64,000 nucleotides of DNA from Actinomycetes bacterium (GTDB lineage: Bacteria > Actinomycetota > Coriobacteriia > Anaerosomatales > Anaerosomataceae), in the NCBI GenBank assembly GCA_022839745.1, contig JALHJB010000014.1, positions 1 to 64,000 of the forward strand, read 5' to 3'. Of the stretch, positions 25,428 through 33,630 are shown in pieces. Made by a program: the position numbers and the translations under genes. Position 1 is the stretch's first letter, and each line of letters begins with the position of its first letter. Under the pieces are notes generated by a model. That model saw only the letters and a program-made list of their open reading frames with translations. It made no database searches and was not told where the DNA came from.

Positions 25428-26590
25428 CACTGGGCGATCTCATCGGAGAGCGTTCCGAGTTCGGCGATCGCAGCGCTGATGCGACGGGACGCCTCGGCCG
25501 CATGCTGCGAGACCAGGGCGACCTCCCGCATCGAGACCACGACCTGGTCGGATGCGGTCCGCTGCTGCTGGGTCGCGATCGAGATCTGCTTCGCCGAGTC
25601 GGTCGTCTGTTCGACCTGCACCACGATCCTCTCGAGGGCGACCGCCGTGTGCGCCGCAAGCTCCTGTCCCTCCTCGACCTTCTTCGCCGCCTTCTCCGTC
25701 TGCATGATGAGCGCCGAGGTGGATGCCTGGATCTCCCGTACGACACGACCGATCTCCTGCGTGGACTCGGTCACCGAATCGGCCAATTTGCGAATCTCTT
25801 CGGCCACCACCGAGAAGCCCTTGCCGGCCTCACCCGCACGCGCGGCCTCGATTGCCGCGTTGAGCGCCAGGATCTTCGTCTGCTCGGCTATCTCATCGAT
25901 GATCGACAGCACGCGACCGATCTCCTGGCTCCGCTCGCCGAGCGCAAGGATGCGATCAGAGGACTGCATCGTGGTCTCACGGATCTCCTCGATGCCCATG
26001 GCCGTATTCGAGACCGCGTCCATGCCCTCCTCCGCGCTCGCGAGCGTCGTCTCCGCGATCTTCACAACGGCCGCGGCGTTGTCGGCGATCTGGCTGGACG
26101 TTTGCGCCAGCTCCTCGACGGTGGCCGAGGTCTGTGTGACCGCGGCAGCCTGCTGCGCCGCGCCCGACGCCTGCTGCTCGGTGGCGGCGGCGATCTCCGC
26201 GTTCGTCAGGCGGATGCTCTCGCCGACCGTGCGCACCCGCCGCAGCCTGGAAGATATCTGATCGAAGGAGCGCTCGATCTCGCGCGATGTGGCGTCGACC
26301 CCCTGCACATCAGGAACGGGTACGCCGAGTGTCGCGCTCGCATGCCGCAAGACACTCGTGAGCGAGTCGGCGGCCACCCGGCCCATCAGCCAGTGGCAGA
26401 ACCGACCGGCTACGATACCGGCCGCGATGCTGAAGACCCAGAACAAGACCGCGCCGACAGTCCCCTTTGGCTCGACGATGAGCAGGGCCACGACCGGAAA
26501 CACAACGCCGATCGCCGCGCCTGCGGCAATGAACCGTACAGCCGAGAGGCCCCGTCCGGCAGAACGCACTTCCGACTGCACCGACTCCAT
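25427..26590 (-). CDS. Methyl-accepting chemotaxis protein without an extracellular sensor domain
   Basis: 387 residues. Two adjacent membrane helices (about 18-68) with almost no loop between them are followed directly by a long coiled-coil signalling domain. The hairpin tip IDEIAEQTKILALNAAIEAARAGEAGKGFSVVAEEIRKLA contains the CheA/CheW-binding core. With no periplasmic domain it probably senses a cytoplasmic or membrane-energy signal. It is separate from the main chemotaxis operon 15 kb away and is translationally linked to ridA. Confidence 0.94.
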   Translation of the reverse strand: MESVQSEVRSAGRGLSAVRFIAAGAAIGVVFPVVALLIVEPKGTVGAVLFWVFSIAAGIVAGRFCHWLMGRVAADSLTSVLRHASATLGVPVPDVQGVDATSREIERSFDQISSRLRRVRTVGESIRLTNAEIAAATEQQASGAAQQAAAVTQTSATVEELAQTSSQIADNAAAVVKIAETTLASAEEGMDAVSNTAMGIEEIRETTMQSSDRILALGERSQEIGRVLSIIDEIAEQTKILALNAAIEAARAGEAGKGFSVVAEEIRKLADSVTESTQEIGRVVREIQASTSALIMQTEKAAKKVEEGQELAAHTAVALERIVVQVEQTTDSAKQISIATQQQRTASDQVVVSMREVALVSQHAAEASRRISAAIAELGTLSDEIAQ

Positions 26591-26718
26591 CTTCGCCGCC
26601 TTCTCATCCCGAGCGCCGTCATGCCGTCCGCACCGTATCGTACCAGCCCCCGCGCCACAGGGTCAGCCGAAACATCACCGCATCGGCGCGATACCCTACC
26701 TATCGGGCGATGGGATGG

Positions 26719-26747
26719 TTGCGTGTATACCCGTTGGGGTATATGAT
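26719..26747 (+). promoter_or_regulatory. Promoter with embedded CsoR/CstR-type operator
   Basis: Plus strand -35 TTGCGT (26719-26724), 17-base spacer, -10 TATGAT (26742-26747). The spacer holds TATACCC-GTTG-GGGTATA (26726-26743), a perfect 7+7 inverted repeat of the ATACCC/GGGTAT type bound by CsoR-family repressors (copper, persulfide and related sensors). Its right arm overlaps the -10. It drives the ferredoxin and candidate selenoprotein genes. No CsoR-family gene lies in the window. Confidence 0.75.
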
Positions 26748-26785
26748 GCATCCCGAACCGAACGAGCTGACGAGAGGAATCCCTG

Positions 26786-26989
26786 GTGCGCCGCGTAAGT
26801 ATCGACCTCGCTAGCTGCGATAGATCCCCCGGCTGCCCCGCAAGCAGGGCATGTCCGCGAGGCGCCATCGTGCCGGTTGCGGGAGGCGCCTATCCGGGAG
26901 CTCTCGGCTACACCGTTGATGAGGACCGCTGCACCGGCTGCGCCATCTGCGCGCGATATTGCCCCGGTGGAGCCGTCCGCACCGCCTGA
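26786..26989 (+). CDS. Small 4Fe-4S ferredoxin-like protein
   Basis: 67 residues from a GTG start with GAGAGGA upstream. The C-terminal half has a canonical cluster motif C49-TG-C52-AI-C55-ARY-C59-P. The N-terminal half has C11, C17 and C23-P at wider spacing (C-x5-C-x5-C-P), so it may hold a second, modified cluster or use these cysteines otherwise. It is cytoplasmic, with no signal. The next gene begins 10 bases after its stop, so the two proteins are probably made together and may form an electron-transfer pair. Confidence 0.85.
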   Translation: MRRVSIDLASCDRSPGCPASRACPRGAIVPVAGGAYPGALGYTVDEDRCTGCAICARYCPGGAVRTA

Positions 26990-26999
26990 AGGAGAGAAG

Positions 27000-27335
27000 A
27001 TGCCCGACACCACCGTGAGCGTTGAAGTCTACGACTTCCCTGTCGAGACAGCCTGCTGGGGCGGCGGATGAGGCCCATCCTGGTCTCCGGAGGAGATCAC
27101 CTCGATAGTCCGCGCTGAGATCGAGCACCGCTTCGGCGACCGCGCCCGGGTGCTGTACTACGACACCAGCCGCCCGGAGATCGCGGCCGCGCACGAACCG
27201 ATGGTCTCGCTCATCCAGGAGCAGGGCCTCGTGTACCCCGTCACGGTCGTTGATGGCCAGCCGCTCTACGATGGCGCAGTCTCGTACCCGGCGATCCTGC
27301 GGGCCGTGCAGACGAGGCTCGAAAGCACGAACTAG
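27000..27335 (+). CDS. Candidate selenoprotein: small thioredoxin-fold-like protein with in-frame TGA (Sec24) in a C-W-G-G-G-U motif
   Basis: The ATG at 27000-27002 (GGAGAG upstream) opens a frame reading MPDTTVSVEVYDFPVETACWGGG, then TGA at 27069-27071, then GPSWSPEEITSIVRAEIE and on to TAG at 27333-27335. Reading TGA as selenocysteine gives 111 residues with beta-alpha-beta character: VEVYDF strand, C19-x4-U24 active-site-like loop, helix, RVLYYDTS strand, LVYPVTVVDGQPLYDGAVSYPAIL. The last part resembles YuzD/DUF1462-type and other thioredoxin-like proteins with a cis-Pro (YPVTVVDG). A SECIS-like hairpin follows the TGA at proper distance. The alternatives are a nonsense mutation or sequence error. 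It forms a unit with the ferredoxin gene. Confidence 0.78.
27081..27099 (+). other. Bacterial SECIS-like hairpin
   Basis: TGGTCTCC pairs with GGAGATCA (eight pairs, one G-U) around a GGA loop. The loop begins 17 bases after the in-frame TGA and its first base is G, which fits the published bacterial SECIS rules (apical loop roughly 16-37 bases downstream, a G in the first two loop positions). It lies inside the coding frame. Confidence 0.65.
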
Positions 27336-27354
27336 CCGCAGACGCGACGAGAAC

Positions 27355-27387
27355 CACAAAGGGCAGGGAGTCTCCCGGCCCTTTGTG
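27355..27387 (+). terminator. Terminator of the ferredoxin-selenoprotein unit
   Basis: CACAAAGGGC pairs with GCCCTTTGTG, and GGGAG/CTCCC extends the stem inside, about 20 bases after the TAG. The A-rich left and T-rich right arm bases suit a bidirectional terminator. Confidence 0.7.
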
Positions 27388-27511
27388 CTATCCGCCGAAG
27401 ATAGCCTGTGGGACCCGGCCCGCGGCGTTCGGGTATCCTGTGCGTGCACCTACGTCGACCGAGGGGAGCGTCCGTGGGGTCGCACATCCGTACAAGCCCG
27501 CGGAGCCCCCG

Positions 27512-28132
27512 GTGATCGCCAGGGCGCTTGCGGACGCGCTCGCCGCGCTCTTCCTCGTGTGGCGGCGCTCCGTGACCCGGGCCTGGCGTATCGGTGGCCG
27601 CCTCTCCCGGACGCTCGCGGACTCGACCAGCTCATCTGCTCGTACCTGGAGGATCGCGCTCGGCCACATCATCCACCCGGAACAGGGCACCACAGACACG
27701 GACGCCCGGTGGTACCTCGCGTCCGCATTCGGTGTCATCGCGTTCGCGTCCGGAGCACTCATCGCCGTCGGGTTCTCCATTGGCAATGGCGACAGTCCCG
27801 CCACGATCGCGGTCACGATACTCAGCGAGACCGCATGGGCGGCCGCACGGCTGTGGGTGCTCCTCCTGGTGCTCCGCAGCCGCCAGCTACGCGTGAGGAT
27901 CACACACGCCTTCCTCGCGGGGCTCGCGCCCTATGCGCTGGCCTTCAGTCCTCTCCTACGGTTCAGCGCCCTTATACTCTCGGCGATCGTGACAACGCGC
28001 GGTCTGCGCGCCGTCGAAGTCTCGGCAGCCGATGCACGGACGGCGACGGCGTGGGCGTTCGGGGGTCAGGCACTCATGACCTTGCTTGGCACCATAGCGC
28101 GCGGAATGTTCACCGTGCTTGCGCTTTCTTGA
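27512..28132 (+). CDS. Membrane protein of unknown function
   Basis: About 206 residues from a GTG with GCGGAGC upstream; the frame is open further upstream but that part is unlike protein. Hydrophobic segments occur at about 80-100 (YLASAFGVIAFASGALIAVGFSI), 118-135 and two near the C terminus (PYALAFSPLLRFSALILSAIV, ALMTLLGTIARGMFTVLALS), so it has about four to five helices, in the layout of YIP1-like proteins, though I would not name it. The following 176 bases to the VanZ gene hold only a possible -10 (TAGAAT near 28253). Confidence 0.65.
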   Translation: MIARALADALAALFLVWRRSVTRAWRIGGRLSRTLADSTSSSARTWRIALGHIIHPEQGTTDTDARWYLASAFGVIAFASGALIAVGFSIGNGDSPATIAVTILSETAWAAARLWVLLLVLRSRQLRVRITHAFLAGLAPYALAFSPLLRFSALILSAIVTTRGLRAVEVSAADARTATAWAFGGQALMTLLGTIARGMFTVLALS

Positions 28133-28308
28133 GACCGCGAGCACCAACCGTCAATCCTGCGTGCTCCATGCCGCCACGGAAGCCGTTGCCATCAGCGGGG
28201 CGCCAGAGCGGGGGCAGTACCTCAGCGCACCATGACCTCATCCGGATACAGGTAGAATCTCTACGTTTGCGGATCTCGCCGCCCGGAGCCAACGAAAGGA
28301 CGCAGTGC

Positions 28309-28710
28309 ATGGACCGTACGGGACGAACACGCGCTCTATGGGTCGCCGCGCTGCTCTGGATGGGCGTGATCTTCGCGCTGTCGTCGCTGCCCGGCGGCTC
28401 CATGCCTGCCGGCGACTACGGCTCCCTGGGACACTTCGCCGTGTACGCTGTGCTCGGGGCGCTGTACTTCCTCGCAGTGCGGGACCAGCGTGGCGGCTGG
28501 ATGGCGGTGGTGATCGCCGTGGCGATGGCCTCCGTGTACGGCGTGACTGACGAGTTCCACCAGTCGTTCGTGCCGGGACGCATGCCGGATCCGGCCGACT
28601 GGATGATGGACACCTTCGGCGCGTTTGTGGGAGCAGCCGTCACTCTCGGCGTCCTCACGTGGCGTGAACGCCTCGGCGCCACGGATGAGAACGGGTCGAC
28701 CGATCAGTAG
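28309..28710 (+). CDS. VanZ-like family membrane protein
   Basis: 133 residues with four membrane helices. VanZ signatures: WMGVIFALSSLPGGS, LGHFAVYAVLGALYF and GVTDEFHQSFVPGRMPDPADWMMDTFGAFVGA, including the conserved D-E-x-H-Q and R-x-x-D patterns. Function beyond low-level teicoplanin resistance in VanA operons is unknown. The ATG has AAAGGA upstream. Its stop overlaps the convergent pilT stop by seven bases. Confidence 0.9.
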   Translation: MDRTGRTRALWVAALLWMGVIFALSSLPGGSMPAGDYGSLGHFAVYAVLGALYFLAVRDQRGGWMAVVIAVAMASVYGVTDEFHQSFVPGRMPDPADWMMDTFGAFVGAAVTLGVLTWRERLGATDENGSTDQ

Positions 28711-29807
28711 ATGCCGGTCTGCGCGGCCTGCTCCGCAGTCACCCCGAGCTGCCGGACCTTGATGCGAAAGTCGTGTGCGTTGGCCGCCATTGCGGTGGCG
28801 TCCTCCAGCGTGATGCGACCCTGCGAGTACAGCCGGAGCAGACTCTGGTCGAACGTCTGCATGCCGTAGTACTCGCCCTCTTCCATCGCGTCCCGGATCA
28901 TGTACGTCTTCTCAGAGTCCATGATGTACTCACGGATCGTGCCGGTCATGACCATGACCTCGACCGCCGGAACGAGCCCGCCGTTGATCGCCGGGATCAG
29001 TCGCATCGAGATGATGCCTTTGAGCGTGGAAGCGAGCATCAACCGGATCTGCTTTTGCTGGTACGGCGGGAAGAAGTCGATGATGCGGTTGATGGTCTCG
29101 GTCGCATCGATCGTGTGGAGCGTCGAGAGGACGAGGTTGCCGATCTCCGCAGCGGTCAGCGCGGCGGAGACCGTCTCGTGGTCGCGCATCTCGCCGATGA
29201 GGACCACATCGGGGTCCTGTCTCACCACGTGCCGCAGCGCGTCGGCGTAACTCTCGGTATCGATGCCCACCTCACGCTGGTTGATGATGCAGCGCACGTC
29301 CTGATGCAGCACCTCGATCGGGTCCTCGATCGTGACGATGTGACCATCACGCGTGTGATTGATGTGATCGATCATCGCCGCGAGCGTGGTGGTCTTCCCT
29401 GAACCCGCAGTACCCGTGACGAGCACCAGACCACGCGGCTCTTCGGCGAGCCGGCGCACGACCGGTGGCAGCCCGAGCTGTTCGATGCCGGTGCGCTCCG
29501 TGGTAACCCGGCGCAACGTCATGCCGATGCTGCCACGCTGATGGAACACATTCACGCGGAAACGGCCCACACCGGGGACCGAGTAGGCGAAGTCGAGCTC
29601 GCGATGGTTCTCGAACGACTGCCGCTGCCGCTCGTCCATCATGCCGTGTGCGAGTTGCCGCGTGATCTCGGGGGTGAGCTGCTGAAACTCCTTCAGCACG
29701 AGGAGCTTCCCGTTCAGCCGCACCGCGGGCGGAGAGCCGACCTTGATATGAAGGTCTGAGCTGCCACGCTCAGCCATGACTTTGAGGAGGCCGTCGATCT
29801 CCGCCAT
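28704..29807 (-). CDS. pilT: Type IV pilus retraction ATPase PilT
   Basis: 367 residues. N-terminal PAS-like domain (GSSDLHIKVGSPPAVRLNGKL), Walker A GTAGSGKTTTLAAMIDHIN, Asp box IVTIEDPIEVLH, Walker B RQDPDVVLIGEMRD, His box LSTLHTIDATETINRIIDFFP, and the PilT-specific AIRNLIRE-like stretch. This hexameric motor pulls pili back for twitching motility or adhesion. No other pilus gene is in the window. The ATG at 29805-29807 is preferred to a GTG-proximal extension. Confidence 0.95.
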   Translation of the reverse strand: MAEIDGLLKVMAERGSSDLHIKVGSPPAVRLNGKLLVLKEFQQLTPEITRQLAHGMMDERQRQSFENHRELDFAYSVPGVGRFRVNVFHQRGSIGMTLRRVTTERTGIEQLGLPPVVRRLAEEPRGLVLVTGTAGSGKTTTLAAMIDHINHTRDGHIVTIEDPIEVLHQDVRCIINQREVGIDTESYADALRHVVRQDPDVVLIGEMRDHETVSAALTAAEIGNLVLSTLHTIDATETINRIIDFFPPYQQKQIRLMLASTLKGIISMRLIPAINGGLVPAVEVMVMTGTIREYIMDSEKTYMIRDAMEEGEYYGMQTFDQSLLRLYSQGRITLEDATAMAANAHDFRIKVRQLGVTAEQAAQTGIY

Positions 29808-29939
29808 GAACGCCCGCTTCCACTTGTGGTCACCGTGCAACGCCCGAGCGAGCCGGGCGCATCCATCCGCTAGTTTACTCTACCCGCATATGACCGTCAG
29901 GTGGTGCATACCACCAGCGCCTGCGCCACTCTGAGCCGA

Positions 29940-31148
29940 TCACGCGAGTCTGAGTTGCGGGCGGGTCCAGCCGTAAAGCGACATCGCGATGACGATCATC
30001 CCAGCGATGAGTATCGATGGAGTCAGACCGATCCCCTCCGCGAGCGCCCCCGCCCCGATGAAGCCAACGACCGAGAGGACCCGGCTGAGTGACTGCTTCG
30101 CCGCGAACACGCGCCCTCGCATCGAGGGCTCCGCGTCCTGCTGGAGGATGGTGGCCATCGGCACATAGAAGAACATGTTGGCCACCCCGGCGCAGAACAA
30201 AACGGCCGCGGTCGCCGCGATGGTCGGCGTCACCGATGCGAAGGAGACCAGCACCCCGAACACCAGAAGCCCCATGAGGAGCTTGCGGGCCGGACCCGAG
30301 GGGTCGGCCTGCCCGACGATGACGCTGCCCGCAAGCAGGCCCACCGTGATCGCGCCATCGAGGGTAGCCAGACCGACGGCCCCCGCAGCGAACCGGTCGA
30401 GCGCGAGCGCATAGATGAAGGTCGTGGACGCGGCCACGCCCATGATCGCGAACGAGTACACGCCGAGGAGGTCACGGAGCACGGGGTGGCCCCACACGTA
30501 CCGCAAACCCTCGACAGTCTCCCCGAGCACCGGGACCAAGGAGATCCTCTTCTCGCCTGCCGGACGCGCCGACCGGTGCGAGATGCTCAGGATAAGAAGC
30601 GCGGAGATCAGGAACGTCCCGCCATCGAGCAGGAACGCGGCCCGGTACCCGAGCACCGCGACGAGCGCTCCGCCGAACAACAGACCGGCGAGCTCGGCCA
30701 CTGAAGAGGTGGCGTTGTCGAGGGAGTTGGCGGCCATCAGATCGTCGTGACCCACGAGCTCAGGGACCAGCGAGAGCTTGGCCGGTTCGAAGAACAGCGC
30801 GATCGTCCCTGCCGCGAACGCCAGTGCGTACACGGCCGGGAGACTCCACTCGGCCACGAAGGGCACCGCGAAGACACATGCCGCACGGAGGACGTCGGCG
30901 ACCACCATGGTCCCTCGCCGGTCCCAGCGGTCGACGAACGCACCCGCCAGCATGCCGAACAACGCCGCAGGCAGCATCGAGATGGCGAGCATGATCCCCA
31001 TCTGCAGCTCCGACCCCGTCTTCTGATAGACGAGGATGCCGAGCGCTATCTGGTCGATCTTGTCGCCGACAACGGAGACGAACTGACCTACCCAGAGCCG
31101 ACGGTAGTCGGCCGAGCGCAGGGGAACGAAGAGCCTGCCCCCCAGCAT
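29940..31148 (-). CDS. MFS transporter (MFS_3 / EntS-like group)
   Basis: About 402 residues with 10-12 membrane helices. It opens with the group-typical FVPLRSADYRRLWVGQFVSVVGDKIDQIALGILVYQKTGS and has the MFS signature GMLAGAFVDRWDRRGTMVVADV between helices 2 and 3, and RGRVFAAKQSLSRVLSVVG in the second half. The group exports siderophores or drugs, but the substrate cannot be told. The start could be 31148 or 31160. It lies 40 bases after the NlpC/P60 gene. Confidence 0.9.
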   Translation of the reverse strand: MLGGRLFVPLRSADYRRLWVGQFVSVVGDKIDQIALGILVYQKTGSELQMGIMLAISMLPAALFGMLAGAFVDRWDRRGTMVVADVLRAACVFAVPFVAEWSLPAVYALAFAAGTIALFFEPAKLSLVPELVGHDDLMAANSLDNATSSVAELAGLLFGGALVAVLGYRAAFLLDGGTFLISALLILSISHRSARPAGEKRISLVPVLGETVEGLRYVWGHPVLRDLLGVYSFAIMGVAASTTFIYALALDRFAAGAVGLATLDGAITVGLLAGSVIVGQADPSGPARKLLMGLLVFGVLVSFASVTPTIAATAAVLFCAGVANMFFYVPMATILQQDAEPSMRGRVFAAKQSLSRVLSVVGFIGAGALAEGIGLTPSILIAGMIVIAMSLYGWTRPQLRLA

Positions 31149-31187
31149 GAGCCCCCCCATCTCGTCGTTACTGCCCCGGGTCCGCTC

Positions 31188-32252
31188 TTAGGGCCGACAC
31201 GCCCCTACGTAGTCGCTGCGGCCACTCAGACTCGAGACCTTCACCACGTCGCCGGTGCTTGGCGCGTGGACATACTTGTCGTTGCCCACGTAGATGCCAA
31301 CGTGATGAATGGTGCTCCGGCCGAAGAACACCAGGTCCCCGGGTGCGAGGTTTGCGCGCGAAACGCGCTGCCCGCAGTTGATTTGCGCCCTCGAGCTGTG
31401 CGGAAGGCTGACCCCGACCTGCCGATAGACCCACATGGTGAAGCCGCTGCAGTCGAACGAGTCAGGGCCGGAGGCAGCCCACCTGTAGGGCGCGCCCAGC
31501 TTGGACAGCGCGATCGACACTACCTCGGAACGAGGCGCGGTGGTGGGGGTGCCGTAATCGGTAGTGGGTCGGGCGGGTGCCTTCGCCGCAGCCGCCCGGG
31601 CGGCTGCGGCCGCCGCTTCGGCGCGACGCCGCTCGGCCTCGCGCTGTTCCCTGAGGATCTGCGCGATCTCAGCATTCACGCTGTTGAGCACCCGGTTGCG
31701 CTCGGCGAGCTGCTTCTCGACTTCGGCCTTGCGGGCCTCCATCAGATCCGACTGGGCCTTGGCCTCGGCCTGCTGCGCAGCCAGCTCAGCGTGCACCCGC
31801 TCTAGTTCGGCGGTGGTGGCCTTGAGCTCCGATACCTGCGCGGCGTCCTGGTCGTTCAGCGAACGCAGGATGTCCCACGTGGTGGCGAACTCCTCGAACG
31901 ATGTGGCTGTGAGGAGCACCTCGAGCTGAGCGAGCGGTCCCTGTCGGTACATGCTCGCCACACGGGTGGCGAGATTCGACTGCAGCGTCTGCTGCTGCGC
32001 GGTGAGCTCGGCCGCGCGGGCCTCGTTCTCCTTCACCTTCGTGGTGACGGAATCGTAGGCGCCCTTCGCCTCGTTGTACGCCTCAGCGGCGACCTCGAGA
32101 GCGGTGTCAAGCTCGTCCACCTGCGCCTGGATGCGCGCCGCTTCGGCCCGCTTCTCCTCGAGAGGTGTAGCGAACGCCGATGGCACGATCATGACCAGCG
32201 CAAGAACGATGATAAGAAACAGGCCAGTGGCCCGCCGGAGTGTCTGACTCAG
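31188..32252 (-). CDS. Secreted coiled-coil NlpC/P60 peptidoglycan hydrolase, probably from a CTG start
   Basis: About 354 residues. A coiled-coil region (LEEKRAEAARIQAQVDELD onward, about residues 30-225), an Ala-rich linker, and a C-terminal NlpC/P60 domain with FDCSGFTMWVYRQVG (catalytic Cys), PGDLVFFG, and HHVGIYVGNDKYVHAP (catalytic His). This RipA/PcsB-like layout cleaves stem peptides at division. The first ATG (32190-32192) cuts the signal peptide to MIVPSAFA. Reading 20 codons further, to CTG (32250-32252), gives a full signal peptide LRRATGLFLIIVLALVM and places AGGAGG nine bases upstream. Confidence 0.9.
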   Translation of the reverse strand: MSQTLRRATGLFLIIVLALVMIVPSAFATPLEEKRAEAARIQAQVDELDTALEVAAEAYNEAKGAYDSVTTKVKENEARAAELTAQQQTLQSNLATRVASMYRQGPLAQLEVLLTATSFEEFATTWDILRSLNDQDAAQVSELKATTAELERVHAELAAQQAEAKAQSDLMEARKAEVEKQLAERNRVLNSVNAEIAQILREQREAERRRAEAAAAAARAAAAKAPARPTTDYGTPTTAPRSEVVSIALSKLGAPYRWAASGPDSFDCSGFTMWVYRQVGVSLPHSSRAQINCGQRVSRANLAPGDLVFFGRSTIHHVGIYVGNDKYVHAPSTGDVVKVSSLSGRSDYVGACRP

Positions 32253-32297
32253 GATGTCCAGCCTCCTCGATGAACCAGGGACGGCCGAGCGACCGCG

Positions 32298-33212
32298 CTA
32301 TCGTACCACAGGGGGGATGCCGCCCGACAGAGCCGCGCACAGGCCATCGAGCACGTGCACCGCGGCTGACTGCGCGACGCGCTCATCCGCCACCACGTCG
32401 GCCGACACGATGACCGCGACGGCCCGGGGCCGGCTACCGGACGCGAAGGCCGCCATGAAGCGTCCCCCGGCCCCCTCGCCCTCCTGAAGGCGCACAGTGG
32501 GCGCACCGCCCGGCGCCTTGAGCGAGGAAGCCTGGCCGAGATAGAGGGTGACGCGATCAGGCGTGGCCTCCCCCGGCTCAGTGACTATGTCCATCCGTGC
32601 CTCAGGCTCCGTTGCCAAGGCCAGGTTGGCGAGGCGCTCGCCCACAACGCGGCCCGGAGCATCGACACATACCAGTGTGAACAGCGTGGTGCGGAGCGCT
32701 TCGGCCGCCCGCGCGGGGGCCACGAGCAGGTTGGCGGGCGCCGAGGGGTCTTTGCCCTCCCATACATGATGCAGGCGCTCGATCGCCCGCACCGTTTCAG
32801 GCCCAGCGATGCCGTCGCTGGGGAGCCCCACGTTGGACTGGAACTCGCCGACGGCCCGCTCGGTGAACGTGCCGAAGATGCCGTCTGGAGGACCGCAGGC
32901 GAAACCCAGGACGTTGAGCGCGCCCTGGAGCGTCCTGACATCGGCGCCATGGAGGTAAGGGTACCGCAGGTACAGGAGGCGGTCGCCCAGGCGGAATGTC
33001 GCGTCCACGAGCGCCGCCCACGTCTCGTCGCCGACCATGCCGTCTTCGGACAGTCCGCGCTCACGCTGGAACCGCCGGACAGCTGCCAGCGTGGCACCAA
33101 GGAACACACCGTCGATGCCGGTGGGCCCGAGATCGAATCCGAGCCACAACAGGCGCTTCTGAATATCCTCGACCGCAGGTCCACGGTCACCTTGTGTTAT
33201 CGGCTCAAGCAC
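32298..33212 (-). CDS. CwlM-like protein with two peptidoglycan-binding domains
   Basis: 304 residues. Two PG_binding_1 domains: DRGPAVEDIQKRLLWLGFD with GIDGVFLGATLAAVRRFQRERG, then GADVRTLQGALNVLGFACG with DGIFGTFTERAVGEFQSNVG. The linking text FRLGDRLLYLRYPYLHGADV matches mycobacterial CwlM. The C-terminal 130 residues sit where the amidase_3 domain is expected, but I do not see the usual zinc-ligand motifs, so it is probably non-catalytic, as CwlM is a regulator of MurA in mycobacteria. No signal peptide. It lies between a small unknown gene and the NlpC/P60 gene. Confidence 0.85.
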   Translation of the reverse strand: MLEPITQGDRGPAVEDIQKRLLWLGFDLGPTGIDGVFLGATLAAVRRFQRERGLSEDGMVGDETWAALVDATFRLGDRLLYLRYPYLHGADVRTLQGALNVLGFACGPPDGIFGTFTERAVGEFQSNVGLPSDGIAGPETVRAIERLHHVWEGKDPSAPANLLVAPARAAEALRTTLFTLVCVDAPGRVVGERLANLALATEPEARMDIVTEPGEATPDRVTLYLGQASSLKAPGGAPTVRLQEGEGAGGRFMAAFASGSRPRAVAVIVSADVVADERVAQSAAVHVLDGLCAALSGGIPPVVR

Positions 33213-33244
33213 CCTCGGCTCCGTTCGGTGAACGCACCGACAGC

Positions 33245-33583
33245 TCAGGGCCCGCGACGCTCCCTGAACCGTGCAACGTTCGATGTGACATGACTCTGCC
33301 GGCTGTCGATGCGCTTCCTGTACGCATCGATCTCGTACCCCAGCACGACGTCGCCGGTATACCTGTAGACCCCTGATGCGCGGTCGAAGTCTAGCACGAA
33401 CCCGGACGCCAACACGGGCAGGAGCACGCCCAGCTCATCAACCCCGCGCCCGATACGACGGGCAACATCGCGCTCGGTGAGCGGCTCACCGGGATGACGT
33501 GTGAACAATACGAGCACATCCCGCAGGACCTGCTCGGTGATCGGGTCGGGCTGCAGACTCGCGAGCGCGCGATCGAGACTCAC
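33245..33583 (-). CDS. Small winged-helix-like protein of unknown function
   Basis: 112 residues from a GTG start. EQVLRDVLVLFTRHPGEPLTERDVARRIGRGVDELGVLLPVLASGFVLDF reads like a winged helix-turn-helix (helix, GEPLTERDVARRIG helix-turn-helix, then a wing strand pair GVYRYTGD). No partner domain. It lies between the diguanylate cyclase and the CwlM-like gene on the same strand, so it may regulate or accompany them. Confidence 0.7.
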   Translation of the reverse strand: MSLDRALASLQPDPITEQVLRDVLVLFTRHPGEPLTERDVARRIGRGVDELGVLLPVLASGFVLDFDRASGVYRYTGDVVLGYEIDAYRKRIDSRQSHVTSNVARFRERRGP

Positions 33584-33630
33584 TCATGCCGCCTTCCGGA
33601 CCGTGGTCCCCTGATCCACGGGCCATCGCC

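Noticed and set aside
27150..27335. A separate small gene starting at the ATG in MLYYDTS
   Set aside because: It has no ribosome site, and its frame is the direct continuation of the frame before the TGA at 27069; the whole reads as one protein.
27250..28710. One 486-codon open frame ending in the VanZ-like protein
   Set aside because: The first 353 codons are Arg/Ser-rich out-of-frame text over other genes; the VanZ similarity and ribosome site place the start at 28309.
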